Shown here: positions 1-6,551 of the stretch, one piece after another
How positions within the stretch are numbered: position 1 is the stretch's first letter
Layout of the letters: every line of letters begins with the position of its first letter
Assembly: GCA_004563195.1 (NCBI GenBank)
Contig: SFTJ01000086.1
Location: 1 to 7,663 of the forward strand
DNA from: a bacterium
GTDB lineage: Bacteria > Bacteroidota > Bacteroidia > Bacteroidales > Muribaculaceae
Reading direction: 5' to 3'
DNA length: 7,663 bases
The notes under the pieces: model-generated
Told to the model about the DNA's origin: nothing
What the model saw: the letters and a program-made list of their open reading frames with translations, nothing else
Databases searched by the model: none
Position numbers and translations under genes: made by a program

Positions 1-153
1 CGCAGCATCGACGGCCTCTACAGCGGCCTCAGCGGCGACTTCGTAAGCCAAGACATCCGCGAATGTATGCACTACCTCGGCGAAATCACAGGCGAAATCA
101 GCACCGACGACATCCTCGGCGAAATCTTCTCCCACTTCTGCATCGGGAAATAA
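1..153 (+). CDS. mnmE: tRNA modification GTPase MnmE, C-terminal 50 residues
   Basis: This is the 3' end of a gene that starts left of the window; frame 1 is open from base 1 to a TAA at 151-153. The peptide ends in FCIGK, the characteristic MnmE (TrmE/ThdF) C-terminus. Its cysteine belongs to the conserved C-[IL]-G-K motif needed for tRNA modification. MnmE is a potassium-dependent GTPase that works with MnmG to modify the wobble uridine of several tRNAs. The preceding DDILGEIFSHF stretch also fits the family's last helix. The codons are G+C-rich at third positions, unlike the A+T-rich small genes at the right of the window. The 3' end of this gene is a known integration target for genomic islands such as SGI1 in Proteobacteria, which matters because the next 2.4 kb is mobile-element debris. 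Identification is secure; the gene is partial only because of the window edge. Confidence 0.93.
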   Translation, partial: RSIDGLYSGLSGDFVSQDIRECMHYLGEITGEISTDDILGEIFSHFCIGK

Positions 154-240
154 CCCTCAAAAATCGACTTTTGCAGGAATTGACGAATAATTGTTGCTAT
201 TCTGTTGCTAAAATTTCATAAACAAAGTTTTATAAATTGA
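154..240. other. Noncoding boundary between mnmE and the conjugative-element remnant
   Basis: No gene is visible here. The stretch is A+T-rich and holds two direct copies of TGTTGCTA (192-199 and 203-210) spaced 11 bases apart. It ends at a TGA (238-240), after which the traO frame is open. A short CAAAA/TTTTG dyad near 157-173 is too weak to call a terminator. The position, between a chromosomal gene end and a truncated transfer gene, makes it a candidate element boundary or attachment-site relic. No integrase gene is present to support that. Confidence 0.4.
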
Positions 241-735
241 TTATCAAATAGCTATGCAAACAAACTGAGTTACTGCATCGGAAAGTCCCGCGACTGCGGC
301 TATAATGTCGGAGTGTTCTACTCGGTAATCAAGGGCAACAACGCCAACACATGGTCTTTCGGCGGAGAGTATCTCCAGACCTATAAGCCCTACGGCGAGA
401 AAGGTAGAATCCCCGTCGCTCAGTTTACCGGCGAAGTCGGTTATAATCTCCATATCATCAGCAACTACTCTCAGACATTTCACCTCTATGGCGGTGTTTC
501 CGCTCTCGGCGGTTATGAGACGGTAAACTGGGGCAAGCAGGTATTGAAAGACGGTGCCACTATCGGAGCCAATAATGCCTTTATCTACAGCGGTGCGTTG
601 ACAGTGGCGACTGACTTCTATCTCTCTGACCACTTCATTCTCGGTGCCCATGTCTAGGAGCGTTTCGTGTTCGGTAACGACACCGACCACTTCCTTACTC
701 AGTTCGGTGTCCATGTCAAATTTGTAATCGAATAA
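241..735 (+). pseudogene. traO: Conjugative transposon TraO, 5'-truncated and interrupted by TAG
   Basis: TraO is a component of the Bacteroides conjugative-transposon transfer apparatus, encoded just before traP. The family match is clear from about base 298: GYNVGVFYS, then WSFGGEYLQ, IPVAQFTGEVGY, GGYETVNWG and DGATI..NNAFIYSGAL, ending with DHFLTQFGVHVKFVIE and TAA at 733-735. Two defects are visible. The N-terminal part with the signal sequence is missing: the frame opens after TGA at 238-240 and has no convincing start or ribosome site. An in-frame TAG (655-657) also splits the protein 25 codons before its natural end, although homology-like sequence (ERFVFG) continues directly past it. 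A GTG at 313 could start a 114-residue fragment, but it lies inside the conserved region. The downstream CHC2-like gene follows after 3 bases, preserving the operon spacing. This is most likely a dead remnant. Readthrough of the TAG is possible but unsupported. Confidence 0.83.
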
Positions 736-738
736 CCT

Positions 739-1431
739 ATGAGATACACAAAGATTGACATCAGGAACATACCGCTGACGGAGTTCATGGCTGCTCTCGG
801 AGAAAAGCCTGTCAAGGCTTTCGGGGATATGAAGCTTTACTATGCGCCGCAGCGAGACGACCCGGAGCCGATGCTGGTGGTCGATACCAATACAAACCGA
901 TGGTACGACCACGCCACTGACCAGAGTGGCGACATCATCGACCTCGCCGCCTTGAAGATGAATCCCAATCTCTACATGGATCCGCGTGACTTCATCCTGA
1001 AGTATATGAACGAGTATGAGCAGGGCAAGGAACTTTCGGCAATGGCACGTCACCCACAGCAGCCGACGGTTGTCGGCGTTGACATAAAGAAAGTGAAACT
1101 CACTGACTTTATGAAGGCTCTCGGTCAGGAACACCCTGTGGCAGCCGACGGCAATCTGAGGATTTACAATGCACCATACGATGACAAGCCAGGACCGACA
1201 ATGGTAATCAACATCGAGACAAACCTCTGGCGTGATACCAAGTCCGGCGCATACGGCGGAATCTATGACCTCGCCTATGAGTTAACAGGCTCGTGCAATA
1301 TGTCGGAACTTAACCGATATATCGCCTCTGAAATGTCGGCTCTGGAGAAGTCCAAGGATAAGGAACAGAAGACTGAGCCACCCAAGCAGGAACCAGAGCC
1401 TGATAAACCGAAACGGAAGATGTGCCTATGA
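739..1431 (+). CDS. Tandem CHC2-like (Cys-less) domain protein of a conjugative element
   Basis: This is an intact 230-codon gene, ATG to TGA, starting 3 bases after traO and overlapping the traP start by four bases (ATGA). It contains two copies of one domain, at residues about 6-75 and 115-185. Each has the pattern DI..[IV].LT.FM.ALG, then [YN]AP...D..P..V[VI][DN]..TN.W.D, then GI/GDI.DLA. The same pattern begins TraP, the next gene, so the locus encodes three successive copies. The layout resembles the N-terminal CHC2 zinc-finger domain of DnaG-type primases, but the zinc-binding Cys/His residues are absent, so metal binding is unlikely. A charged Lys/Glu/Pro-rich tail (about 200-230) follows. 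By position it may be a primase accessory or nucleic-acid-binding factor acting with TraP during transfer; that role is inference. It is the only apparently undamaged gene of the left block. I know no established name for it. Confidence 0.82.
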   Translation: MRYTKIDIRNIPLTEFMAALGEKPVKAFGDMKLYYAPQRDDPEPMLVVDTNTNRWYDHATDQSGDIIDLAALKMNPNLYMDPRDFILKYMNEYEQGKELSAMARHPQQPTVVGVDIKKVKLTDFMKALGQEHPVAADGNLRIYNAPYDDKPGPTMVINIETNLWRDTKSGAYGGIYDLAYELTGSCNMSELNRYIASEMSALEKSKDKEQKTEPPKQEPEPDKPKRKMCL

Positions 1432-2326
1432 ATATCGACGAAATCCGTAAAATTTCGCTTGTCGAGTTCCTGAATCAGTTGGGGTATCAGCCTACCGGAC
1501 GCGACAGCAAAGGTCTCTGGTTTTACGCTCCGTATCGCAGTGAGAGAAAACCATCGTTCCATGTCAATCCACGGAGAAATCTGTAGTATGACTTTGGAAC
1601 GGGCGCGGGTGGCGACATCTTCTCGCTTGCCGGAGAAATGTCGGGTGAAATGGACTTTTTGAGGCAAGCCGATTACATCGCGGAGAAGATGCGCCTCCCG
1701 GTCGCTTCATCTTCGGAACGACGCTTTGCCTCTGCAAAGAACCCCTATAAGCCAACGCCGTTTGTCGAGGAACCGACATTTGAGAATATCGAAATGTCGC
1801 GTCTGGAGTCGCCTGTGCTGTTACGTTATCTTGCCGACCGAGGCATACCAAAAGAGATTGCTCAACGCTACTGTGTGCAGGTGGATTATGAGCTTCATGG
1901 CAAGCTGTACTATGCCATAGGCTTTGAGAACAATGCACATGGTTTTGAGCTGCGCAATTCTTTCTTCAAGGGGTCATATCCGCCAAAGCACATAACCCAC
2001 ATTGTCAACGGCAATGCCCGGTGTAATGTGTTTGAGGGCTTTATCGACTTCCTTTCGGCGGAACGCCTCGGCTATAACGACGGTCTTGACACTATCGTGC
2101 TCAACTCGGTCACCAACATTCAGAAAGCGATTGCTCCTCTCGGTGACTACACCGTCATCCAGTGCTATCTTGACAATGACGCTGCCGGTCGTGCAGCTCT
2201 CGCCAGACTCAGGCGAGAGTTCGGCGACCGGGTCATGGATAAATCGGCACTATATCCCACCACAAGGATCTGAACGACTACCTCATGTCGCTCTATCCGA
2301 AAAAATCAACAAAACTCAAACTCTGA
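1428..2326 (+). pseudogene. traP: Conjugative transposon TraP, CHC2-like/Toprim DNA primase, interrupted
   Basis: This is the TraP-type primase-like protein of Bacteroides conjugative transposons, presumed to act on transferred single-stranded DNA. From the ATG at 1428 the N-terminal CHC2-like, Cys-less domain runs to YDFGTGAGGDIFSLAGE. A Toprim domain follows, with the acidic motif FEGFIDFLS (Glu about codon 203) and the metal-binding LDNDAAGR motif (about codons 248-255). Two lesions are visible. TAG replaces codon 53 (1584-1586), where both neighbouring domain copies have Trp (NRWYD, NLWRD), so TGG to TAG is the simplest event. Near 2255-2260 the frame shifts: the original frame ends at TGA 2271-2273, but in the shifted frame HHKDLNDYL, the expected family C-terminus, continues to TGA 2324-2326, consistent with loss of one base. 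An internal ATG at 1638 could give a Toprim-only fragment. Identification is strong and the gene is almost certainly non-functional. Confidence 0.88.
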
Positions 2327-2331
2327 AAAAC

Positions 2332-2697
2332 GTGAAAACAATCATCAACAAAATCGGTGACATCCGCCTTACTCCCGGCCGATTCTTCGGGTTCTTTCTC
2401 CGTTCCACTACGAAAGCGCGTTGCGGTTACTGGGCAATCCTCTTCACTCTCGTCCTCGCTCTGACCTCCTGTTCCGACGACCTCGACGTGCGGCAGTCCT
2501 ATCCCTTCACCGTGAAAGTCATGCCATACGGCGACAAAATCACAAAGGGCGAGACCGTCGAGCTGCGCTTCGAAATCAAACCCGAAGGCAACTATGCCAA
2601 TACCCTCTACAGCTGTGTCTCTGAGATAAAAACTTGGAGAACAGTCAAATCAATGGCTGCGTCTTTGTGGTATGTCATTTGGAAGCCACGCTCATAG
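2332..2697 (+). pseudogene. traQ: Conjugative transposon TraQ (DUF3872), 3'-truncated lipoprotein
   Basis: The GTG at 2332 starts five bases after the restored end of traP. An N-terminal stretch precedes a hydrophobic segment (YWAILFTLVLALTSC) with an LTSC lipobox. The TraQ hallmark follows: DDLDVRQSYPFTVKVMP, then GDKITKGETVELRFEIKPEGNY. Known TraQ proteins are small Bacteroides conjugation proteins encoded right after traP, usually with a similar lipoprotein signal, so order and sequence agree. Family-like sequence stops at about codon 94 (ANTLYS, near base 2613). The frame stays open to TAG 2695-2697, but those last codons are the antisense of an hsdR fragment and are not TraQ. The gene is therefore fused at its 3' side to a foreign operon and has lost the rest of its reading frame. 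The product, if made, would be a chimeric dead-end peptide. Confidence 0.8.
2607..2618. other. Recombination junction traQ / hsdR
   Basis: Read left to right, TraQ coding sequence (+ strand) is supported up to about 2613. Read right to left, HsdR coding sequence (- strand) is supported down to about 2613 (VFISETQ). The two truncated genes meet tail to tail within a few bases, with no insertion sequence, inverted repeat or target duplication visible at the joint. This looks like a deletion or illegitimate recombination endpoint. Confidence 0.65.
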
Positions 2698-2768
2698 CCG
2701 CCTTTTTCAAGCAGCCATTGCTCAATGTCTTCCTCAAAGTTCCTTTCTTTCAAATTACTGTTGTCCAT
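2607..2768 (-). pseudogene. hsdR: Type I restriction enzyme R subunit, N-terminal fragment
   Basis: The ATG at 2768 opens 53 codons beginning MDNSNLKERNFEEDIEQWLL, followed by GGYERGFQ, YHKDAAID and VLQVFISETQ. This pattern (an NFEEDIE start, a Gly-Gly-Tyr turn, an acidic AID strand, then VL..FI..TQ) is how many type I restriction HsdR subunits begin. The full protein is usually around 1000 residues, with a PD-(D/E)XK nuclease followed by a DEAD/H helicase motor. Here the match stops at codon 52 and a TAG arrives at 2607-2609 where traQ sequence begins, so nuclease and motor are absent. The start overlaps the end of the DUF1524-bearing gene by 14 bases, showing that hsdR was the next gene of that operon. 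It is non-functional here. The alternative is a different gene family with a similar start; confidence in HsdR rests on about 50 residues. Confidence 0.72.
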
Positions 2769-4668
2769 CTTCGTATTGTAGCATGCTTTCTTCAAGCAAC
2801 TTATAGATGTTTCTTTCATGTGTCTGCATAGAGCCATTCTCTCCCTGCTTCCAACCGCCATCCTTCTTGGCTTGTAGATACATGAAGTACAGTTTAAGAC
2901 TCTGCAAACTCTTATTATCAACCTGAGGCTTTATATTTTCCAGCTTGGAATCAACGAGCCAGTTTCTCTGTTCAGAGTTAAAACTTGAAGAAATCATAGC
3001 CAGATTACCGAATCGGTTAATCTCATCCCACTCCCATTTATCAGGTTGTTTTGTCTCATCTTGGGGATGCAGATGCTCAATAGATCGGTTCTCCCTAAAT
3101 TCATATTCAAGAATTGCCTGTTTGTCAACAGCCTTTTCTCCGAATCCAATTTCGGCAAAAACATCTTCATCTTCCTTGGCAAGCAATTGTTTCTCCCAAA
3201 TAGCGTAATCAAGACGCCAAAACCAATATCGGCTACGGTTGCGATTACTGAAAACCAGTTCATCCAGACCGGGGCAAGTCTGATGAGAATTTTGCTTATC
3301 AGTTTCGATGAGATTGCGAAGAATCTCAGACTGAGTAAGGTTTTTCTCTGCAAGTGATTTCAGCAACGGTAGCAGCCATATATGTAGCTCAGTTGAAACA
3401 TCGAGCATTGCCTGATACTGTCTTACTCGTTCATTGGCTCTCGGTAGTTCTTCATTCTCTTCGTTTCGTGCTATCAGAGTGTGGACACCGCCGCCAGCAG
3501 TGTTCTCGATTCTGACAACATACATATCCAGAATAAGACGGTATTGCAGAAGCTGATGGTAGAATTTTTCCAAATCTTTAGGCGGATTCTCCTTGAATGT
3601 CTGGAGGAGCTTTGATGTATTTTGTCGGGCTATGGCATCATCACCGTTATGAATAGCCAATACTATCAGCAGGAACTTGGCAAAAGACAGGATTGCATCC
3701 TCTTTGTCAAAACGGTCAGCATTGTTGTCTTCCTTCTTTTCAATACCGATACTTGCAATGGATTGAGCCGCTTCATTCTCTGCTGAGACACAAAGTTCGT
3801 CGATAAGCCAGTCATAATTTTCGTTACGACATGCTTCGATATACTCCTTGTATAGGTTGTTTTGTCTTTCAACGCCAATGTTTTGACTTGGATCCTTACG
3901 ACCTTCAACTTTGGGTCGCAATGGCATACTGAAGTTTGATATTCTATTCCAGAGTTTTGTAAAAGCAATCTTTTTTGAATCCGGTTGGTCTTGCAACAAG
4001 GCTACTTTAAGAATCTCATGCTGTTCCAATGCCTTGCCGCTGGAGTTCATTGCCTCAAAATATTCGTTCAGAGACGACGGATTCTCCACATAATGTTCAG
4101 GCAATTCCGTGATAAAATATGCCATGCGGTCATATACCTGATTGGCAAATTTAATCAGTTGTTTCGTATCATCTTTGAAATTTTCTGTAAGAAAATCGGA
4201 GATTGTTTCAAGGCCATCACTCATCTTCTGATTGACGTATGTGGTTTTCTCGCCTTTGGATAATGCCTGTAGATATGTATAGTCATCACTGCGACCATTG
4301 AAGAAAAGTCGTGGCTTTCCGGATTCATCGCAAAGAACTTTCTTCCACTTGTCTGACACCGCTTTATCAACGTGTTCAAGAGCACGCATGAAGCCAATTG
4401 ACAACAGCGAAAGTACAGTCATGCGCTGCTGTCCGTCTATCAAATCAAGTCTGCCGTCTTGTTTGACAACAGTAAGCATACCGAGGTAATACTTTTTGGA
4501 GTCCTTTTCATGCTTCTTGAAATGATTTTTCAAGTCCTCCATAAGTTGATTTACCTCATTTGGCGACCAAGCAAACAGACGCTGATACAGCGGGATGCGA
4601 AAGAGCATGTGCTTCTCTTCATTCGCAACGTCAGCAGGAACTATGCAGTATGATTTATTTTCTTCCAT
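2755..4668 (-). CDS. DUF262-DUF1524 (GmrSD-like) restriction/defence protein
   Basis: This 637-codon gene uses the ATG at 4668, preceded by GAGGA; a TTG three codons upstream is a less likely start. The N-terminal DUF262 domain shows IPLYQRLFAW (residues 25-34), DLIDGQQRMTVLSLL with DGQQR at 78-82, and YFEAMNSSGKAL..HEILK (about 203-221). This ParB/Srx-like fold hydrolyses nucleotides in GmrS, BrxU and SspE. The C-terminus carries DUF1524, an HNH-type nuclease: IEHLHPQ (530-536), W..INRFGNLAMIS (about 547-560), FNSEQRNW and SKLENIK. All key positions appear present, so the protein is probably active. Homologous single-chain proteins restrict modified or phosphorothioate-marked phage DNA; the target here cannot be read from sequence. 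It overlaps both neighbours by 14 bases, between a second DUF262 gene and hsdR, suggesting translational coupling. DUF262 genes (for example rloF) are known inside type I restriction loci. The domain call is secure, the substrate unknown. Confidence 0.92.
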   Translation of the reverse strand: MEENKSYCIVPADVANEEKHMLFRIPLYQRLFAWSPNEVNQLMEDLKNHFKKHEKDSKKYYLGMLTVVKQDGRLDLIDGQQRMTVLSLLSIGFMRALEHVDKAVSDKWKKVLCDESGKPRLFFNGRSDDYTYLQALSKGEKTTYVNQKMSDGLETISDFLTENFKDDTKQLIKFANQVYDRMAYFITELPEHYVENPSSLNEYFEAMNSSGKALEQHEILKVALLQDQPDSKKIAFTKLWNRISNFSMPLRPKVEGRKDPSQNIGVERQNNLYKEYIEACRNENYDWLIDELCVSAENEAAQSIASIGIEKKEDNNADRFDKEDAILSFAKFLLIVLAIHNGDDAIARQNTSKLLQTFKENPPKDLEKFYHQLLQYRLILDMYVVRIENTAGGGVHTLIARNEENEELPRANERVRQYQAMLDVSTELHIWLLPLLKSLAEKNLTQSEILRNLIETDKQNSHQTCPGLDELVFSNRNRSRYWFWRLDYAIWEKQLLAKEDEDVFAEIGFGEKAVDKQAILEYEFRENRSIEHLHPQDETKQPDKWEWDEINRFGNLAMISSSFNSEQRNWLVDSKLENIKPQVDNKSLQSLKLYFMYLQAKKDGGWKQGENGSMQTHERNIYKLLEESMLQYEDGQQ

Positions 4669-6502
4669 ATTCCTCAAAGATTTTATGAAGGATGTACGAG
4701 TCTGTTATTTCCAGTTTGGGGTCTCTGAAAATATTTCTCAGTGCAGTATATATTCCCCAACGGACACCGCGGGCTTCATCAAGATCAAGACCTGTGCGTA
4801 TGGGATAATCTCCATTTGTGTAACTATCGAATTTGCCCAGAACTTCCGCCAAGAAGAATGTGGGTGAAGTAGCCTGATCAATCATAAGAATAATCTCACT
4901 GTTATTGGCAAATTCTCTGACACCAACGCCACTTGATGCCACTGCATAGGAGTTATAGCGATACAAAGCCATCAGTCGGGCAATACAGAACAGTGCTTCT
5001 GCGATGTATTGATTGCCAAATTTCAGATAATAGCCAAACAGAAGTGTCTCGATTGAATCCGCAAAGGTTTCGTAGCGACTCTCGGATAAATTCTTTCTTA
5101 AAAGCTTGACGGGTTCCAATTTACAGAACTGTTCAAATCTCTGGATGAAGGTCTCAACATATACGAAGAAGTGTGTGCCGCCTTGTATCTTTTCATAAAA
5201 GCGGAACTGTTCACCGAATGGTGGTATGTCCGGAATAATTGGGGCTGCTTGAAATTCGTGCTGAACATATCGGTAGGAGTTCTCATCAGAGTCTTTTCTT
5301 CTCATCCATTTGCGAAGACGATATAAGTGTGTGCCCAAAACTCGTGCCAGAGAGTTGGCTTCTCCGTATGATGGGGGCAAAGATGAAACGGTGTTCCACT
5401 TCTTTGCCATGTGTTCAGCCTGTCCACCTTCTTTTCCAGGTATGAACCGCAAATGGTGGGCTTTCAAAAGGTCGAAATCCGACAAGGGAACACCTTTTGA
5501 GTTTTGGTTATTGAAGAATGTATATGCCAAGTCCAGATTTGATTCATTCACAACAAGAACAGCGAATGACACTTCTTTCAATATGTTGTCAAGTAAATCT
5601 TCCCTATTTTCTGACCTCTCAATCAAAGACTTGATGATAAACTTACAGTTACCAATATTTCGTATTGACTCGGGCAGAGTATATTCTGCACTCAAAAGAG
5701 GCAGATTGCCATCGTAACCAAGTCCCCAGAGAATCAGAGAAAGTGTTACAAGGCGTTGTTGACCGTCAATAATGTCATAGACACCTTTTTCGGTGTTGGC
5801 ATGGAGGATAAGGGTCCCAAGATGAAACGGCTTATCCTTTTGAATTTTCAAAAGGTTTTTCCAAAGGTCTGTGATGTTCCTTTCTTCCCAGCAATAATCT
5901 CTTTGGTAGTCCGGCAACCATAATTTCAGTCCCATGACCTTTTTGAGAGGCATAATTTCGGAAGTTACTTCCTGGTTATTATCTACTGGGCCTTTTAGAG
6001 GCTCTTCGCTTTTGGGTGGATTACCTTGAAGAGTTACTTCTACTACCTTCTTGTCGATGGCATTAAGGTTAGGGGTAATGATGTTGTATAACTCTTTGAA
6101 TCGGTCAACAAAATCCTTCATTGACCTTATACCACCATAAGTATAGTAGAAGTTGCCAAATGGCAATCTACCACGCTGTTCACAAGTGACAGGCGTATTC
6201 TCCAAGGCATGTGTGAGCCTTATGCCAATTTTTTTCAGACGCTTGAAATTTTCATCATCAGGCTCTGCCTCAAGATGAAATTCAAAATAGCCCTGATCGC
6301 CACCTGTCGTATATTCATAGTGAGAGCCTTTGGGCAAATTTTCAGCCGTCAGTTGAATGAAGTATTGGGAGTTTCTTCCGCCACCACCCCTATGGGTAAT
6401 ATTCCCTACCTTAATGTCCGGAAAGTCCGTGGCTAAACTACTCCGCATTTCTTCAACCAAAGAAGGATCTTCGCGAGACCCGTATAACCATACTAAACTC
6501 AT
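4655..6502 (-). CDS. DUF262 protein with an unrecognised N-terminal domain, no visible HNH
   Basis: 615 codons, ATG at 6502, TAA at 4655-4657; first gene of the DUF262 pair. Residues 1-170 form a domain I do not recognise: WLYGSRED near the start, a Gly-rich GGGGRN turn (39-44), GYFEFHLE (71-78) and a helical stretch to about 150, then a polar linker (155-178). The DUF262 core follows: LWLPDYQRDYCW (194-205), HLGTLIL, YDIIDGQQRLVTLSL with DGQQR at 246-250, and FFNNQNSKGVPLSDFDLLK (329-347). The remaining 260 residues are helical-looking and contain no EH..PQ or GNL..L motif, so no DUF1524 nuclease is evident. It may act as the sensor or regulatory NTPase for the nuclease-bearing partner encoded downstream. 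Equally, it could be an independent effector using the N-terminal domain. The 14-base overlap with the partner argues for joint function. DUF262 assignment is secure; the function is inference. Confidence 0.9.
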   Translation of the reverse strand: MSLVWLYGSREDPSLVEEMRSSLATDFPDIKVGNITHRGGGGRNSQYFIQLTAENLPKGSHYEYTTGGDQGYFEFHLEAEPDDENFKRLKKIGIRLTHALENTPVTCEQRGRLPFGNFYYTYGGIRSMKDFVDRFKELYNIITPNLNAIDKKVVEVTLQGNPPKSEEPLKGPVDNNQEVTSEIMPLKKVMGLKLWLPDYQRDYCWEERNITDLWKNLLKIQKDKPFHLGTLILHANTEKGVYDIIDGQQRLVTLSLILWGLGYDGNLPLLSAEYTLPESIRNIGNCKFIIKSLIERSENREDLLDNILKEVSFAVLVVNESNLDLAYTFFNNQNSKGVPLSDFDLLKAHHLRFIPGKEGGQAEHMAKKWNTVSSLPPSYGEANSLARVLGTHLYRLRKWMRRKDSDENSYRYVQHEFQAAPIIPDIPPFGEQFRFYEKIQGGTHFFVYVETFIQRFEQFCKLEPVKLLRKNLSESRYETFADSIETLLFGYYLKFGNQYIAEALFCIARLMALYRYNSYAVASSGVGVREFANNSEIILMIDQATSPTFFLAEVLGKFDSYTNGDYPIRTGLDLDEARGVRWGIYTALRNIFRDPKLEITDSYILHKIFEEYGRK

Positions 6503-6514
6503 GCGTTGTTTGTT

Positions 6515-6551
6515 ATTAAAGTTTTGGCAATGATATACAAGTTGTCCCTGT
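6515..6551 (+). repeat. 37-base direct repeat, left copy
   Basis: This copy matches 7202-7238 at 35 of 37 positions (differences at repeat positions 7 and 14). It begins ATTAAA and ends AAGTTGTCCCTGT. Read as codons it gives LKFWQ-stop, against LKFWK-stop at the end of the 60-codon gene in the right copy, so it may be a duplicated gene tail. It lies in the leader of the DUF262 operon. Together the two copies bracket both small divergent genes. Confidence 0.85.

Noticed and set aside
154..180. Intrinsic terminator after mnmE
   Set aside because: Only a five-base dyad (CAAAA/TTTTG) with no G+C stem and no T tract in the right place.
244..1134. A 296-codon open frame on the - strand
   Set aside because: It lies antisense to the traO remnant and the CHC2-like gene, whose + strand frames match known families. 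Its translation looks like the shadow of G+C-rich codons.
1564..1938. A - strand frame of 124 codons opposite traP
   Set aside because: The + strand encodes recognisable TraP sequence through this region; the antisense translation has no protein-like features.
241..2326. A genetic code with TAG as a sense codon
   Set aside because: One TAG replaces Trp and the other a different residue, traP is also frameshifted, and both block ends are truncated. Pseudogenisation explains all of it, so recoding is kept only as a low-interest check.
2698..2831. Small + strand frame across 2634-2831
   Set aside because: It is antisense to hsdR and the end of the DUF1524 gene, with no start context and low-complexity Phe/Cys-rich translation.
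2769..2921. Upstream extension of the hsdR fragment frame to 2921
   Set aside because: Those codons overlap the DUF262-DUF1524 coding end in another frame. HsdR similarity begins exactly at the ATG at 2768.
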